Made by a program: the position numbers and the translations under genes | In this document: positions 51,316 to 60,334 of the stretch, piece after piece | How the letters are laid out: each line of letters begins with the position of its first letter | How positions within the stretch are numbered: position 1 is the first letter of the stretch | Notes under the pieces: generated by a model | Databases searched by the model: none | Told to the model about the DNA's origin: nothing | Seen by the model: only the letters and a program-made list of their open reading frames with translations | NCBI RefSeq assembly: GCF_020873915.1 | Contig: NZ_JAHWGP010000030.1 | Span: forward strand, 33,562 to 97,561 | DNA: 64,000 nt | Source: Streptomyces sp. DH5 | GTDB taxonomy: Bacteria > Actinomycetota > Actinomycetes > Streptomycetales > Streptomycetaceae | Direction of reading: 5' to 3'

Positions 51316-52164
51316 ATGATCGAGAACCGTGACGAAACCATCGACGAGTTTCTGACCCGGCACGCCTTCGACGTGGAGGACGCCGTACGCAAGGCCGCCG
51401 CGCAGGAGATCATGCCGCGCTGGCGGCGCCTCGCCGACCACGAGGTGGACCGCAAGGCGGGCCCGCACGACCTGGTGACGGACGCCGACCGCAACGCCGA
51501 GCTGTACCTCACCGGGGTGCTCGCCGCCCTGCTGCCCGGCTCCGTGGTCGTGGGCGAGGAGGCGGTGCACGCCGACCCGGCCTCCTACGAGGCGATACGG
51601 GGCGACGCACCGGTCTGGATCATCGACCCCGTCGACGGAACCCGCCAGTTCGTGCACGGCGAGTCCGGGTTCTGCACCCTGGTCGCCCTCGCCCGGCACG
51701 GAGTCGTCCACGCCTCCTGGACCTACGCCCCCGTCCACGACCGGCTCGCCACGGCCGTCCGCGGACACGGCGCCCACCTCGACGGGGAGCGGCTGCGCGC
51801 CGGCTCCCCACGGCCCGGCCGGGACCTCCGGGTGGCCACCTCCCACCCGGACTACACCACGGACGCGCAGAAGCGCTCCCTGCTCGGCCTGTGGACGGAC
51901 GGGGTCGCCCCCCGCCCCTGCGGCTCGGCCGGGCTCGAGTACCTGGCCGTCGCCCGCGGCGAGTCCGAGGCCACCGCCTTCGGCTGGGAGGCGGCGTGGG
52001 ACCACGCGGCCGGGCTGCTCCTCGTGGAGGAGGCCGGCGGCACCCACCTCACCCGCGCGGGCAGGCCCTTCGACATCCGGGGCGGCAACACCCTGCCCTT
52101 CACCGCCGCCCGGGACGCCGCCACCGCGCACCGGGTGGTGGACCTGCTGGCGGACGCGGCCTGA
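51316..52164 (+). CDS. Inositol monophosphatase-family phosphatase
   Basis: A 282-residue Mg-dependent phosphatase. The metal motifs are GPHDLVTDADRNAELYLTGV, VVVGEEAVHAD (Glu), VWIIDPVDGTRQFVHGESGF (DPxDGT) and GWEAAWDHAAGLLLVEEAGG (WDxAAG), all intact. Related enzymes act on inositol phosphates, histidinol phosphate or PAP; the substrate here is unknown. No ribosome binding site precedes the ATG at 51316, so it may be leaderless. It begins 100 bases after the GGT-like gene, same strand. Confidence 0.9.
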   Translation: MIENRDETIDEFLTRHAFDVEDAVRKAAAQEIMPRWRRLADHEVDRKAGPHDLVTDADRNAELYLTGVLAALLPGSVVVGEEAVHADPASYEAIRGDAPVWIIDPVDGTRQFVHGESGFCTLVALARHGVVHASWTYAPVHDRLATAVRGHGAHLDGERLRAGSPRPGRDLRVATSHPDYTTDAQKRSLLGLWTDGVAPRPCGSAGLEYLAVARGESEATAFGWEAAWDHAAGLLLVEEAGGTHLTRAGRPFDIRGGNTLPFTAARDAATAHRVVDLLADAA

Positions 52165-52244
52165 CCCGACGGCCCCGGGGGGACGCCGGAGCCCCGGCAT
52201 ATCCTGATCCCCCAGTGGCCGCCCGCTGACAAAGGAGTCCGAAG

Positions 52245-53663
52245 GTGCCGTCGATGCTCGATGCGGTCGTGGTGGGGGCGGGGCCGAACGGGCTGACCGC
52301 CGCCGTGGAGCTGGCCCGGCGCGGCTTCTCGGTGGCCGTGTTCGAGGCGGAGGACACCGTGGGCGGCGGCGCCCGCACCGAGGAACTCACCCTCCCCGGC
52401 TTCCGCCACGACCCGTGCGCCGCCGCCCACCCCCTCGCCGTCAACTCGCCCGCCTTCCGCGCCCTCCCACTGGAGCGTTACGGCCTCAAGTGGCTGCACG
52501 CGCCGCTTCCCATGGCCCACCCCTTCCCGGACGGTACGGCGGCCGTGCTGTCCCGGTCGGTCGCCGAGACGGCCGCCTCCTTCGGACCGCGCGACGCCGG
52601 CGCGTACCGCCGCCTCGTCGAACCCTTCCTGTCCCGGTGGGACACCCTGGCCCGCGACTTCATGTCCCTGCCGCTGACCGCGCTGCCCCGCGACCCGGTC
52701 ACCCTCGCCCGCTTCGGGCTCGTCGGGCTGCCCCCGTCGACCTGGCTCACCCGCCGCTTCCGCGACGAGCGGGCCCGCACCCTGTTCGCCGGTCTCGTCG
52801 CCCACGTCATGGCGCCGCTGGGCGGCTTCGCCACGGGCGCCGTCGGGCTGATCTTCGCCCTCGCCGCGCACGCACGCGGCTGGCCCGTCGCCCGCGGCGG
52901 CTCCCAGGCGATCTCCGACGCCCTCGCGGCCTACCTGAGGGACCTCGGCGGCACCGTCCACACCGACTACGAGGTCAAGCGCCTCGACGACCTGCCGCCC
53001 GCCCGCGCCTACGTCTTCGACACCTCGCCCACCGCCCTCGCCCGCATCGCCGGGTTCGGCGACCACTACGCGAACTACCGTTACGGCCCGGGTGTCTTCA
53101 AGATCGACTATGCCCTGGACGGCCCCGTGCCGTGGACCGCGCCCGAGGCCCGCACGGCCGGCACGGTGCAGGTCGGCGCCGACAGCGGCGAGATCGGCGC
53201 CGCCCTGCGAGCCGCCTCCCGCGAGGGCCGCGCCCCCGACGCCCCGTTCCTCATCACGGTGCAGCCCGGTGTCGCCGACCCCACCCGCGCCCCCGCCGGG
53301 AAACACGTCTTCTGGGCCTACGGCCATGTGCCGAACGGCTGGACCGGCGACCTCACCGACGCCATCGAACGCCAGCTGGAGCGCTACGCCCCCGGTTTCC
53401 GCGACCGCGTGCTGGCCCGGGCCACCGCGGGACCGCCCGAACTCGCAGCCCGCAACGCCAACTACGTCGGCGGCGACATCGCCACCGGCGCGGCCTCCGG
53501 ACTCCAGCTGCTGCTGCGCCCCAAACTGTCCCTGTTCCCCTACGCCACCCCGCACCCCGCCGTCTTCATCTGCTCGTCGGCCACCCCGCCCGGCCCCGGC
53601 GTGCACGGCATGTCGGGCCACAACGCGGCGAAGGCCGTATGGAGGAGGCTGCGCCAGACATGA
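52245..53663 (+). CDS. FAD-dependent oxidoreductase, phytoene desaturase-like
   Basis: A 472-residue NAD(P)/FAD oxidoreductase of the phytoene desaturase/amine-oxidase-like group. The dinucleotide fold is [20 protein letters not shown] (GxGxxG), then [20 protein letters not shown] (Glu for ribose and the GG motif). The C-terminal FAD block is [20 protein letters not shown]. No carotenoid genes are nearby, so the substrate is unknown. GTG 52245 was chosen with AAAGGAG seven bases upstream. The stop overlaps the macro-domain gene (ATGA). Confidence 0.88.
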   Translation: MPSMLDAVVVGAGPNGLTAAVELARRGFSVAVFEAEDTVGGGARTEELTLPGFRHDPCAAAHPLAVNSPAFRALPLERYGLKWLHAPLPMAHPFPDGTAAVLSRSVAETAASFGPRDAGAYRRLVEPFLSRWDTLARDFMSLPLTALPRDPVTLARFGLVGLPPSTWLTRRFRDERARTLFAGLVAHVMAPLGGFATGAVGLIFALAAHARGWPVARGGSQAISDALAAYLRDLGGTVHTDYEVKRLDDLPPARAYVFDTSPTALARIAGFGDHYANYRYGPGVFKIDYALDGPVPWTAPEARTAGTVQVGADSGEIGAALRAASREGRAPDAPFLITVQPGVADPTRAPAGKHVFWAYGHVPNGWTGDLTDAIERQLERYAPGFRDRVLARATAGPPELAARNANYVGGDIATGAASGLQLLLRPKLSLFPYATPHPAVFICSSATPPGPGVHGMSGHNAAKAVWRRLRQT

Positions 53664-54172
53664 CCCCCACCCTCACCCTCGTCCGCGGCGACATCACCCG
53701 CCAGAGCGCCGACGCGATCGTCAACGCGGCCAACTCCTCCCTGCTCGGCGGGGGCGGCGTCGACGGCGCGATCCACCGCCGGGGCGGCCCGGAGATCCTC
53801 GCCGAGTGCCGTGCCCTGCGTGCCTCCGCGTACGGAAAGGGCCTGCCCACCGGGCAGGCGGTGGCCACCACCGCGGGCCGTCTCGACGCCCGCTGGGTGA
53901 TCCACACCGTCGGCCCGGTGTACCAGGGGCCCGGCAGCGATCCCGCGCCACTCGTCTCCTGCTACCGGGAGTCGCTGCGCGTGGCCGACGAGCTGGGCGC
54001 CCGCACGGTCGCCTTCCCGGCGGTCTCCACGGGCGTGTACCGCTGGCCGATGGACGACGCGGCGCGCATCGCGGTCGAGACGGTGCGGAACACGCCGACG
54101 GCCGTCGAAGAGGTGAGGTTCGTCCTCTTCGACGACCGGGCCCACGAGGCGTTCGCGGCGCGGACCGGCTGA
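53660..54172 (+). CDS. Macro-domain protein, probable O-acetyl-ADP-ribose deacetylase
   Basis: A 170-residue single macro domain of the MacroD/YmdB type. [20 protein letters not shown], then [16 protein letters not shown] contains the ADP-ribose-binding Asn and Asp and the GGGGVD loop; [11 protein letters not shown] and [20 protein letters not shown] complete the site. The family deacetylates O-acetyl-ADP-ribose and removes ADP-ribose from proteins. It is coupled to the FAD oxidoreductase by a four-base overlap and lies 23 bases from the convergent SPFH gene. A sirtuin, which makes O-acetyl-ADP-ribose, is encoded 5.4 kb away. Confidence 0.93.
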   Translation: MTPTLTLVRGDITRQSADAIVNAANSSLLGGGGVDGAIHRRGGPEILAECRALRASAYGKGLPTGQAVATTAGRLDARWVIHTVGPVYQGPGSDPAPLVSCYRESLRVADELGARTVAFPAVSTGVYRWPMDDAARIAVETVRNTPTAVEEVRFVLFDDRAHEAFAARTG

Positions 54173-54194
54173 CCCGCCGCCTGCCCGCCCCCGC

Positions 54195-55262
54195 TCACGT
54201 ACGGCTGTCGTCGCCGCCCTCCGTGAGCCGGTGGCGCCGGAGGTTCGCGCCCGGGGTGCCGCTGTCGGCCTCGGCGGCGTCCGCGAGGGCCTCAGCCGCC
54301 GCCCGGGCCGCCTGGGCGGTGTCGTCGGCGGCCCGGGTGGTGCTGTCGTCGGTCGAAGGCTTCTCGCGGGTGGCCGGTGACGGCGGCAGCACCTCGGTGA
54401 AAGCACGCGAGACGCCCTGCAGGGCGGAGGTGATCTCGCTCGGGATCACCCAGAAGTTGTTGCCCGAGCCCTGTGCGAGCTGGGGGAGCGCCTGGAGGTA
54501 CTGGTAGGCGAGGAGCTTGGGGTCGGGGTCGTTGCGGTGCACGGCCTGGAACACCTCGTCGATGGCCCGGGACTGGCCCTCGGCCTCCAGGATCGCGGCC
54601 GTCCGGTTGCCCTCCGCGCGCAGGACGGCCGCCTGCTTGTCGCCCTCGGCGGTGAGGATCTGCGACTGGCGCTGTCCCTCGGCCCCCAGGATCGCGGCCC
54701 GCTTGTCCCGCTCGGCGCGCATCTGCTTCTGCATCGCCTCCTTGATGGACTGCGGCGGGTCGATCGCCTTGATCTCGACCCGGTTGACCCGCAGCCCCCA
54801 CTTGCCGGTGGCCTCGTCCAGCACCCCGCGGAGCTGGCTGTTGATGGTGTCCCGTGAGGTGAGGGTCTTCTCCAGGTCCATGGAGCCCACCACGTTGCGC
54901 AGGGTGGTGACGGTGAGCTGTTCGACGGCCTGGAGGAAGCTGGCGATCTCGTAGAAGGCCGCCCGCGGGTCGGTGACCTGGAAGTACAGCACGGTGTCGA
55001 TCTCGACGACGAGGTTGTCCTCGGTGATGACCGGCTGCGGTTTGAAGGAGACCACCTGCTCCCGCAGGTCGATCAGAGGGTGCACCCGGTCGATGTAGGG
55101 GATGACGAGGCTGAGCCCGGGGGTGAGCGTGCGGTGGTAGCGACCCAGCCGTTCGACGTTGCGGGCGCGGGCCTGCGGCACGATGCGGACCGCTCGCACC
55201 ACGGTGAAGATCGCGAAAAGTGCGATGATCAGGCCGGCGATGAGAGGGGCGGAGATGTCCAT
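54195..55262 (-). CDS. SPFH/Band 7 membrane protein (QmcA/stomatin-like)
   Basis: A 355-residue protein with an N-terminal anchor (MDISAPLIAGLIIALFAIFT, then VVRAVRIVP), the Band 7 domain (RARNVERLGRYHRTLTPGLS, PYIDRVHPLIDLREQVVSFK, ETDNLVVEI-type NVVGSMDLEKTLTSRDTINS) and a long alpha-helical region (AEGDKQAAVLRAEGNRTAAI and repeats of AEG-x-R-x-A) typical of flotillin/stomatin oligomers. It ends in a charged tail. These proteins scaffold membrane microdomains. It follows NfeD by 4 bases on the same strand, the standard nfeD-stomatin pair. Confidence 0.93.
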   Translation of the reverse strand: MDISAPLIAGLIIALFAIFTVVRAVRIVPQARARNVERLGRYHRTLTPGLSLVIPYIDRVHPLIDLREQVVSFKPQPVITEDNLVVEIDTVLYFQVTDPRAAFYEIASFLQAVEQLTVTTLRNVVGSMDLEKTLTSRDTINSQLRGVLDEATGKWGLRVNRVEIKAIDPPQSIKEAMQKQMRAERDKRAAILGAEGQRQSQILTAEGDKQAAVLRAEGNRTAAILEAEGQSRAIDEVFQAVHRNDPDPKLLAYQYLQALPQLAQGSGNNFWVIPSEITSALQGVSRAFTEVLPPSPATREKPSTDDSTTRAADDTAQAARAAAEALADAAEADSGTPGANLRRHRLTEGGDDSRT

Positions 55263-55266
55263 GGCT

Positions 55267-55698
55267 TCAGTCCCTGGGGTAGACGAGGGCGGTGGCGCCG
55301 CTGATCTCTATGACGTCGACGGTCCTTCCCGTGTGGATGACCAGGGTTTCGTCGTAGCTGCGCGCCGTCCACTCCTCGCCGTCGATCCGCACCCGTCCGC
55401 CCGTCCCCGTCACCTCCGACAGGACGTAGGCGGGCCTGCCGATCAGGGCGTCCGTGCCGAAGCGCGCGGCCTGGGGCCGGTTCATGTGGCGCAGCGCGAG
55501 GGGACGGACGAACAGCAGCGTGCCGGTGGCGACCAGGGCGTACACCAGGAGCTGGAGCCAGAGCGGCAGCCCGACCGCGGCGACTCCCGCGGTGGCCAGC
55601 GCTGCCGCACTCAGCATGCCCAGTGCGGCCGTGAGGGTGAGGATCTCCGCCACGGCCAGCACGGCCGCGACGATCAGCCAGATCAGCCATGGATCCAT
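55267..55698 (-). CDS. NfeD family membrane protein
   Basis: A 143-residue NfeD-short protein. Three hydrophobic segments (MDPWLIWLIVAAVLAVAEIL, LGMLSAAALATAGVAAVGLP, LLVYALVATGTLLFVRPLAL) are followed by the OB-fold domain: GTDALIGRPAYVLSEVTGTG, then GRVRIDGEEWTARSYDE. It partners with the SPFH protein encoded 4 bases downstream and is expected to modulate its membrane assembly. The ATG at 55698 follows AGAAGAGG. No serine protease domain is present. Confidence 0.93.
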   Translation of the reverse strand: MDPWLIWLIVAAVLAVAEILTLTAALGMLSAAALATAGVAAVGLPLWLQLLVYALVATGTLLFVRPLALRHMNRPQAARFGTDALIGRPAYVLSEVTGTGGRVRIDGEEWTARSYDETLVIHTGRTVDVIEISGATALVYPRD

Positions 55699-55856
55699 GA
55701 CGCGCCTCTTCTCACCGGTGCGGGTTCGAGGGCCAGACCTTTGCTTCCACTTTAGGTGCGGGCGGGCCGGGTTCCGAGAGGTGTGCGCCGAGAAGGCCAC
55801 CCCTCCGGACGAATCCTCAGGACCGCACATATCCGGACGGGAAGGTCGCTTCGGTT
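55699..55856. other. Promoter region of the nfeD-SPFH operon and adjoining non-coding DNA
   Basis: Together with 56349-56387 this is the part of the 690-base gap not covered by the doubtful frame. TAAAGT on the reverse strand near 55755 is a possible -10 for the nfeD operon. Nothing else was recognised. Confidence 0.35.
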
Positions 55857-56348
55857 GTGTTCGAGTCCCGGTGTGTGGCCGGCTCGGCAGCCGCTCCGTC
55901 ACCAACCGTCGTGCTTCCTCCCCGGAACGACGTCCCCGCCCGGCGACGGGGGAGTCCGACGTGCCGCGACGTCCCGATCCACCTGGACACCTCCTACCCG
56001 TACCGGGCCCCAACGGCCGCGGCGAGGATCCGCAGCCGCCCACCGCCCACCCGCTGCAACCAGGTCGGCCAGTACCGGCGCACCCGAGATCAACGTCTCG
56101 CGCTTCCCCCCGAGGACCTGTCCGCCGGGGTCCGCCACGACTACCGGCCGACCCCGAGGGATGCCGTCCTCCCGCGGGTCGACCGCCGGCAGACGGGCGT
56201 GGGCGGCGACGACAGCCGGGGCGCCCACACCCACGACGAGCTCGAGTTCTCCGCCGACCGCGACTACGCGTACACCTACCGGCTGCGCCCGCTGGCCGAC
56301 GTGAAGGAGGCGACGGCGGCCGCACGCCGCCCCACGGCGACCGCATGA
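55857..56348 (+). CDS. Possible small protein of unknown function
   Basis: A 163-codon frame in the 690-base gap between the NfeD and DUF72 genes. Codon third positions are GC-rich, more evenly in the second half (HTHDELEFSADRDYAYTYRL, then RPLADVKEATAAARRPTATA) than in the first, which is basic and low in hydrophobics. It has no recognised domain, no signal peptide and no convincing ribosome binding site. It may be a real small gene, a decayed one, or chance in high-GC DNA. I rate it as doubtful. Confidence 0.2.
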   Translation: MFESRCVAGSAAAPSPTVVLPPRNDVPARRRGSPTCRDVPIHLDTSYPYRAPTAAARIRSRPPPTRCNQVGQYRRTRDQRLALPPEDLSAGVRHDYRPTPRDAVLPRVDRRQTGVGGDDSRGAHTHDELEFSADRDYAYTYRLRPLADVKEATAAARRPTATA

Positions 56349-56387
56349 GGGGGCACACCCGTGGGAGCGCGGGGTAACCGGGCTCCC

Positions 56388-57242
56388 ATGGGTGACATTC
56401 TGGTCGGGGCATGTTCGTGGACGGACCGTCAGCTCCTCGCGAGCGGCTGGTATCCGCGCGGACGACGGGACGCCGAGGGCCGGCTGCGGCACTACGCCTC
56501 CCGGCTGCCCCTCGTCGAAGTGGACTCCGGTTACTACGCGTTGCCCCGCCGCCGCAACAGCGAGCTGTGGGTGGAGCGCACACCGGAGGGCTTCCGCTTC
56601 GACGTCAAGGCGTTCTCCCTGCTCACCGGTCACCCCACGCCTGAGCGCACGCTGCCGCCGGACCTGCGGAACCGGGCGGTGGACGGGGTTCTGCTCGACG
56701 AGGTGTGGGGGCGGTTCGCGGACGCGGTCGAGCCGCTGCGCGCCGCCGGGCGGCTGGGCACCGTACTGTTCCAGTTCCCGCCCTGGTTCGCACCCGGCTC
56801 CACCGCCGAGCGGACCCTCGAGGACTGCGCGCGGCGCACCGCCGGCTGGCCGATCGCCGTCGAGTTCCGGCACCCCGCGTGGTGGCGGGCCGACCGCGCG
56901 GACGACACCCGCGCCCAGCTGACCGCCCTGGGCGCCACCGCCGTGGGCGTGGACATGGCGCAGGGGCTCACCGGCTCCCTGCCGCCCCTCGCACCGGTCA
57001 GCCGCCCCGGCCTCGCCGTCGTACGGTTCCACGGACGCAGCCCGGCCTGGGGGAGGGGCAGCAAGGAGGACCGTTTCCGGCACGACTACGACGTGACGGA
57101 ACTGGCGGCCTGGGTGCCCCGGCTGCGGCGCGCGGCGCGCCGGACCGACGAACTGCATGTGCTGTTCAACAACTGCTGTGCGGACGCCGCCGTCCGGGCC
57201 GCCGAGACCATGCGCGGAATGCTCACCGAGCCGGACCGCTGA
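56388..57242 (+). CDS. DUF72 (YecE-like) family protein
   Basis: A 284-residue TIM-barrel protein starting MGDILVGACSWTDRQLLASG, then WYPRGRR, the DUF72 N-terminal signature (GTSSWTD-like). LVEVDSGYYALPRRRNSELW, RFDVKAFSLLTGHP, VLFQFPPWFAPG, IAVEFRHPAWW and VVRFHGRSPAWGRGSKEDRF, then HVLFNNCCADAAVRAAETMR follow the family order. Its biochemical role is not established; the family often lies near DNA-repair genes, as here (Ada-AlkA fusion and Ogt follow). ATG 56388 has no clear ribosome binding site. A tandem-repeat tract follows the stop. Confidence 0.9.
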   Translation: MGDILVGACSWTDRQLLASGWYPRGRRDAEGRLRHYASRLPLVEVDSGYYALPRRRNSELWVERTPEGFRFDVKAFSLLTGHPTPERTLPPDLRNRAVDGVLLDEVWGRFADAVEPLRAAGRLGTVLFQFPPWFAPGSTAERTLEDCARRTAGWPIAVEFRHPAWWRADRADDTRAQLTALGATAVGVDMAQGLTGSLPPLAPVSRPGLAVVRFHGRSPAWGRGSKEDRFRHDYDVTELAAWVPRLRRAARRTDELHVLFNNCCADAAVRAAETMRGMLTEPDR

Positions 57243-57260
57243 ACCGGGCCGCCGGGCGGT

Positions 57261-57420
57261 GCCCCGCGCACGCGTCGGGCCGTGTCGTCCCGCGTCGTGC
57301 CGCCCCGCGCACGCGTCGGGCCGTGTCGTCCCGCGTCGGGTCGTGTCGTCCCGCGTCGTGCCGTGCCGCCCTGTCCTGCCCTGTCCCGCCCCGCCCTGTC
57401 CTGCCCTGTCCCGCCCCGCC
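57261..57420. repeat. GC-rich tandem repeats between DUF72 and ada-alkA
   Basis: A 37-base block beginning GCCCCGCGCACGCGTCGGGC is present at 57261-57297 and again at 57302-57338. CGTGTCGTCCCGCGTCG occurs three times (57281, 57322, 57342). A 25-base block starting CTGTCCTGCCCTGTCCCGCC is at 57371-57395 and 57396-57420. The whole 293-base gap is otherwise empty apart from the downstream promoter. Confidence 0.85.
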
Positions 57421-57535
57421 CCGCCCCGCGCCGCCCGTGGCGGGTCGGCCGGGTGATCCGGACCGCCGCAGGACGGAGGACGTCGATGTCGGATTTCCGC
57501 CAGACCGGTGTGCCGCCGTACCCGATCCTTGAGAC

Positions 57536-59026
57536 ATGCGGATGGGGATGCACACCGACACCGAGCGCTGCGTGCGCGCCGTGCGGTCGAAGGACGCGCG
57601 GTTCGACGGCTGGTTCTTCACGGCCGTCCTGACCACCGGCATCTACTGCCGGCCCAGCTGTCCGGTGGTGCCGCCCAGACCGGAGAACATGGTCTTCCAC
57701 CCCAGCGCGGCGGCCTGCCAGCAGGCCGGGTTCCGGGCCTGCAAACGCTGCCGCCCCGACACCAGCCCCGGCTCACCGGAGTGGAACCACCGGGCCGACC
57801 TGGTGGCCCGCGCCATGCGGCTGATCGCCGACGGCGTCGTGGACCGCGAGGGCGTCCCCGGCCTCGCCGCCCGGCTCGGCTACAGCACCCGGCAGGTCGA
57901 ACGCCAGCTCCTCGCCGAGCTGGGCGCGGGCCCCCTCGCGCTCGCCCGTGCCCAGCGCGCCCAGACGGCCAGACTGCTCATCGAGACGACCGGCCTGCCG
58001 ATGGCGGAGATCGCCTTCGCCGCCGGATTCGCCTCCGTGCGGACCTTCAACGACACCGTGCGGGAGGTTTTCGCCCTCTCCCCGGGCGCCCTGCGCGCCC
58101 GCGCGGCCCCGCGCAACACCACCCCGCCCGGCGCCGCCCCCGGCGCACTGTCCCTGAGGCTGCCGTTCCGCACCCCGCTCAACCCCGACAACCTCTTCGG
58201 TCACCTCGCCGCCACCGCCGTACCCGGAGTGGAGGAGTGGCGGGACGGCGCCTACCGGCGCACACTCCGTCTGCCCCACGGACACGGCATCGTGGCGCTC
58301 GCGCCGCAGCCCGACCACATCGCCTGCCGCCTCACGCTCACCGACCCCCGCGACCTCACCGTCGCCATCAGCCGCTGCCGCCGGCTGCTCGACCTGGACG
58401 CCGACCCGGTCGCCGTCGACGACCAGCTGCGCACGGATCCGCTCCTCGCCCCTCTGGTCGACAAGGCTCCCGGCCGCCGGGTGCCGCGCACGGTGGACGA
58501 GGCGGAGTTCGCCGTCCGGGCCGTCCTCGGCCAGCAGGTCTCCACGGCCGCCGCACGCACCCACGCGGCCCGCCTCGTCACCGCGCACGGCACACCGGTC
58601 GACGACCCCGAGGGCGGCCTCACCCACCTCTTCCCGTCCCCCGGGGCACTGGCCACGCTCGACCCCGAGACCCTCGCCATGCCCCGCACCCGGCGCACCA
58701 CCTTCACCACGCTGGTCCGCCGGCTCGCGGACGGACAGCTCCGCCTCGGCGCCGACAGCGACTGGGCGGGGACCCGAGCCCTGCTCCTCGCCCTGCCCGG
58801 TGTCGGACCCTGGACGGCCGATGTCGTCGCCATGCGCGCCCTCGGGGACCCCGACGCCTTCCTCCCCACCGACCTCGGCATCCGCCGCGCCGCCCGGGAG
58901 CTCGGCCTGCCGTCCACCCCGGCCGCCCTCACCGCACGCGCGGAGGCATGGCGGCCCTGGCGGGCGTACGCGGTGCAGTACCTGTGGGCGACCGACACAC
59001 ACCCGATCAACTTCCTGCCCGTCTGA
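57536..59026 (+). CDS. alkA: Ada-type regulator fused to AlkA DNA-3-methyladenine glycosylase
   Basis: A 496-residue multidomain protein. Residues about 5-75 form the Ada zinc domain with Cys4 (GIYCRPSCPVVPP; FRACKRCRPD), which senses methyl phosphotriesters by transferring the methyl to Cys. Residues about 85-185 are an AraC helix-turn-helix pair (LAARLGYSTRQVERQLLAEL; MAEIAFAAGFASVRTFNDTV). Residues about 205-495 are AlkA: the TBP-like N-domain, then HhH-GPD ALPGVGPWTADVVAMRALGD with catalytic Asp in FLPTDLGIRRAA. It thus senses methylation, activates transcription and excises 3-methyladenine. It is probably leaderless: GATCCT lies six bases before ATG 57536; ATG 57548 is an alternative. 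Confidence 0.93.
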   Translation: MRMGMHTDTERCVRAVRSKDARFDGWFFTAVLTTGIYCRPSCPVVPPRPENMVFHPSAAACQQAGFRACKRCRPDTSPGSPEWNHRADLVARAMRLIADGVVDREGVPGLAARLGYSTRQVERQLLAELGAGPLALARAQRAQTARLLIETTGLPMAEIAFAAGFASVRTFNDTVREVFALSPGALRARAAPRNTTPPGAAPGALSLRLPFRTPLNPDNLFGHLAATAVPGVEEWRDGAYRRTLRLPHGHGIVALAPQPDHIACRLTLTDPRDLTVAISRCRRLLDLDADPVAVDDQLRTDPLLAPLVDKAPGRRVPRTVDEAEFAVRAVLGQQVSTAAARTHAARLVTAHGTPVDDPEGGLTHLFPSPGALATLDPETLAMPRTRRTTFTTLVRRLADGQLRLGADSDWAGTRALLLALPGVGPWTADVVAMRALGDPDAFLPTDLGIRRAARELGLPSTPAALTARAEAWRPWRAYAVQYLWATDTHPINFLPV

Positions 59027-59047
59027 GAGACCGAGGACCCTCCGCCC

Positions 59048-59530
59048 ATGAAGCGGCACACCGTGATCGACAGCCCCTACGGCCCCCTGACGCTCGTCGC
59101 CGACGACGGCGTCCTGTGCGGCCTCTACATGGCCGGCCAGCGCCACCGCCCGCCGGAGGAGACCTTCGGCGCACCCGACGACACCCCCTTCGCCGAGGCG
59201 CGGGAGCAACTGGCGGCGTACTTCGCGGGCGACCTGAAGGAGTTCGGCCTCGCACTGCGTCTGGACGGCACGCCGTTCCAGCGCCGGGTCTGGGAGCAGC
59301 TGGCGCGCATCCCCTACGGCGAGACCCGCACCTACGGCCAGCTCGCGGACGTCCTCGGCAACCCCAAGGCGTCCCGCGCGGTCGGCCTCGCCAACGGCCG
59401 CAACCCGATCGCCATCATCGTCCCCTGCCACCGGGTCGTCGGCGCGAGCGGCGGTCTCACCGGTTACGGCGGCGGCCTGGAGCGCAAACAGCGCCTGCTG
59501 GACTTCGAACGCGGCACGGCGCTGTTCTAG
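59048..59530 (+). CDS. ogt: Methylated-DNA-protein cysteine methyltransferase
   Basis: A 160-residue O6-alkylguanine-DNA alkyltransferase. The acceptor cysteine is in NPIAIIVPCHRVVGASGGLT (PCHRV); the DNA-binding helix-turn-helix is FQRRVWEQLARIPYGETRTY, then GQLADVLGNPKASRAVGLAN. The N-terminal RNase H-like domain is DSPYGPLTLVADDGVLCGLY. It removes O6-methyl groups from guanine by a suicide transfer. It follows the Ada-AlkA gene by 21 bases, so both are co-transcribed and probably induced by alkylation. Confidence 0.95.
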   Translation: MKRHTVIDSPYGPLTLVADDGVLCGLYMAGQRHRPPEETFGAPDDTPFAEAREQLAAYFAGDLKEFGLALRLDGTPFQRRVWEQLARIPYGETRTYGQLADVLGNPKASRAVGLANGRNPIAIIVPCHRVVGASGGLTGYGGGLERKQRLLDFERGTALF

Positions 59531-59546
59531 GACCTCCGGGCCCCGC

Positions 59547-60272
59547 TCAGGCGGCGATCCGGCGCAGCAGCCCCGGCAGTGCCGTCCCGATCGGCTCGCG
59601 GATCACCTCGTCCGCGCGCTCGTCGTACGGCGTCGGCTCCGCGTTGACCACGATCAGACGGGCCCCGTGGTCGGCGGCCACGTCCGCCAGCCCGGCGGCG
59701 GGGTGCACCTGCAGACTGGTGCCGACGGCGACGAAGACCGTGCAGGCCTTGCTGATCGCCACCGCCTCGCCCAGCACCACGGGATCGAGGCGTTCGCCGA
59801 ACATCACCGTCGCCGACTTCAGGATGCCGCCGCAGTCCCGGCACGGCGGATCGTCCTCACCGGCCTCGACCCGGGCGAGGGCGTCCTCCATAGCACCGCG
59901 CGCATGACACCTGGTGCACACCACACTCCGTACCGTGCCGTGCAGTTCGAGCACCTTGCGGTCCGGCACGCCGGCCCGCTGGTGCAGCCCGTCCACGTTC
60001 TGGGTGATCACCCGCACCGCCGCCCCGGACCGCTCCAGCTCGGCCACGGCCCGGTGCGCGGCGTTGGGCTCGGCCGCGAGCGCGAAGGTCTCGCGGCGCA
60101 TCCGCCACGACCGGCGGCGGATCTCCGGGTCGCCCATGTAGTACTCGTACGTCACGAGCTTCTCGGCCTCCGGATCGCGGCGCCACAGGCCGTTCGGCCC
60201 GCGGTAGTCCGGGATGCCGGAGTCGGTGCTGATGCCGGCACCGCTGAGGAGGGCGACGAGGGGCTTGCTCAT
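59547..60272 (-). CDS. NAD-dependent protein deacylase (sirtuin)
   Basis: A 241-residue sirtuin. The NAD site is LVALLSGAGISTDSGIPDYR, then GPNGLW; TQNVDGLHQRAG carries the catalytic Asn/Asp/His region, with the acid/base His in VLELHGTVRSVVC. Zinc ligands are CTRCHARG and PPCRDCGG. The pocket motif MFGERLDPVVLGEA and VAVGTSLQVHPAAGLAD follow. It lacks the Ala-x(n)-Tyr/Arg desuccinylase pattern visible in CobB-type enzymes, so deacetylation is favoured. It is convergent with ogt (16-base gap) and has the same orientation as the NUDIX gene. Confidence 0.93.
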   Translation of the reverse strand: MSKPLVALLSGAGISTDSGIPDYRGPNGLWRRDPEAEKLVTYEYYMGDPEIRRRSWRMRRETFALAAEPNAAHRAVAELERSGAAVRVITQNVDGLHQRAGVPDRKVLELHGTVRSVVCTRCHARGAMEDALARVEAGEDDPPCRDCGGILKSATVMFGERLDPVVLGEAVAISKACTVFVAVGTSLQVHPAAGLADVAADHGARLIVVNAEPTPYDERADEVIREPIGTALPGLLRRIAA

Positions 60273-60334
60273 GAGCCGAGGGTAGGTCCCGCCCCGCGCG
60301 CCCCGCGAGCGGATATCGGCGCTCCGGTGCGCAC

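Noticed and set aside
55855-55885. tRNA-like T-arm TTCGAGTC near 55860
   Set aside because: The flanking bases do not form the T stem, and no acceptor or anticodon arm fits around it.
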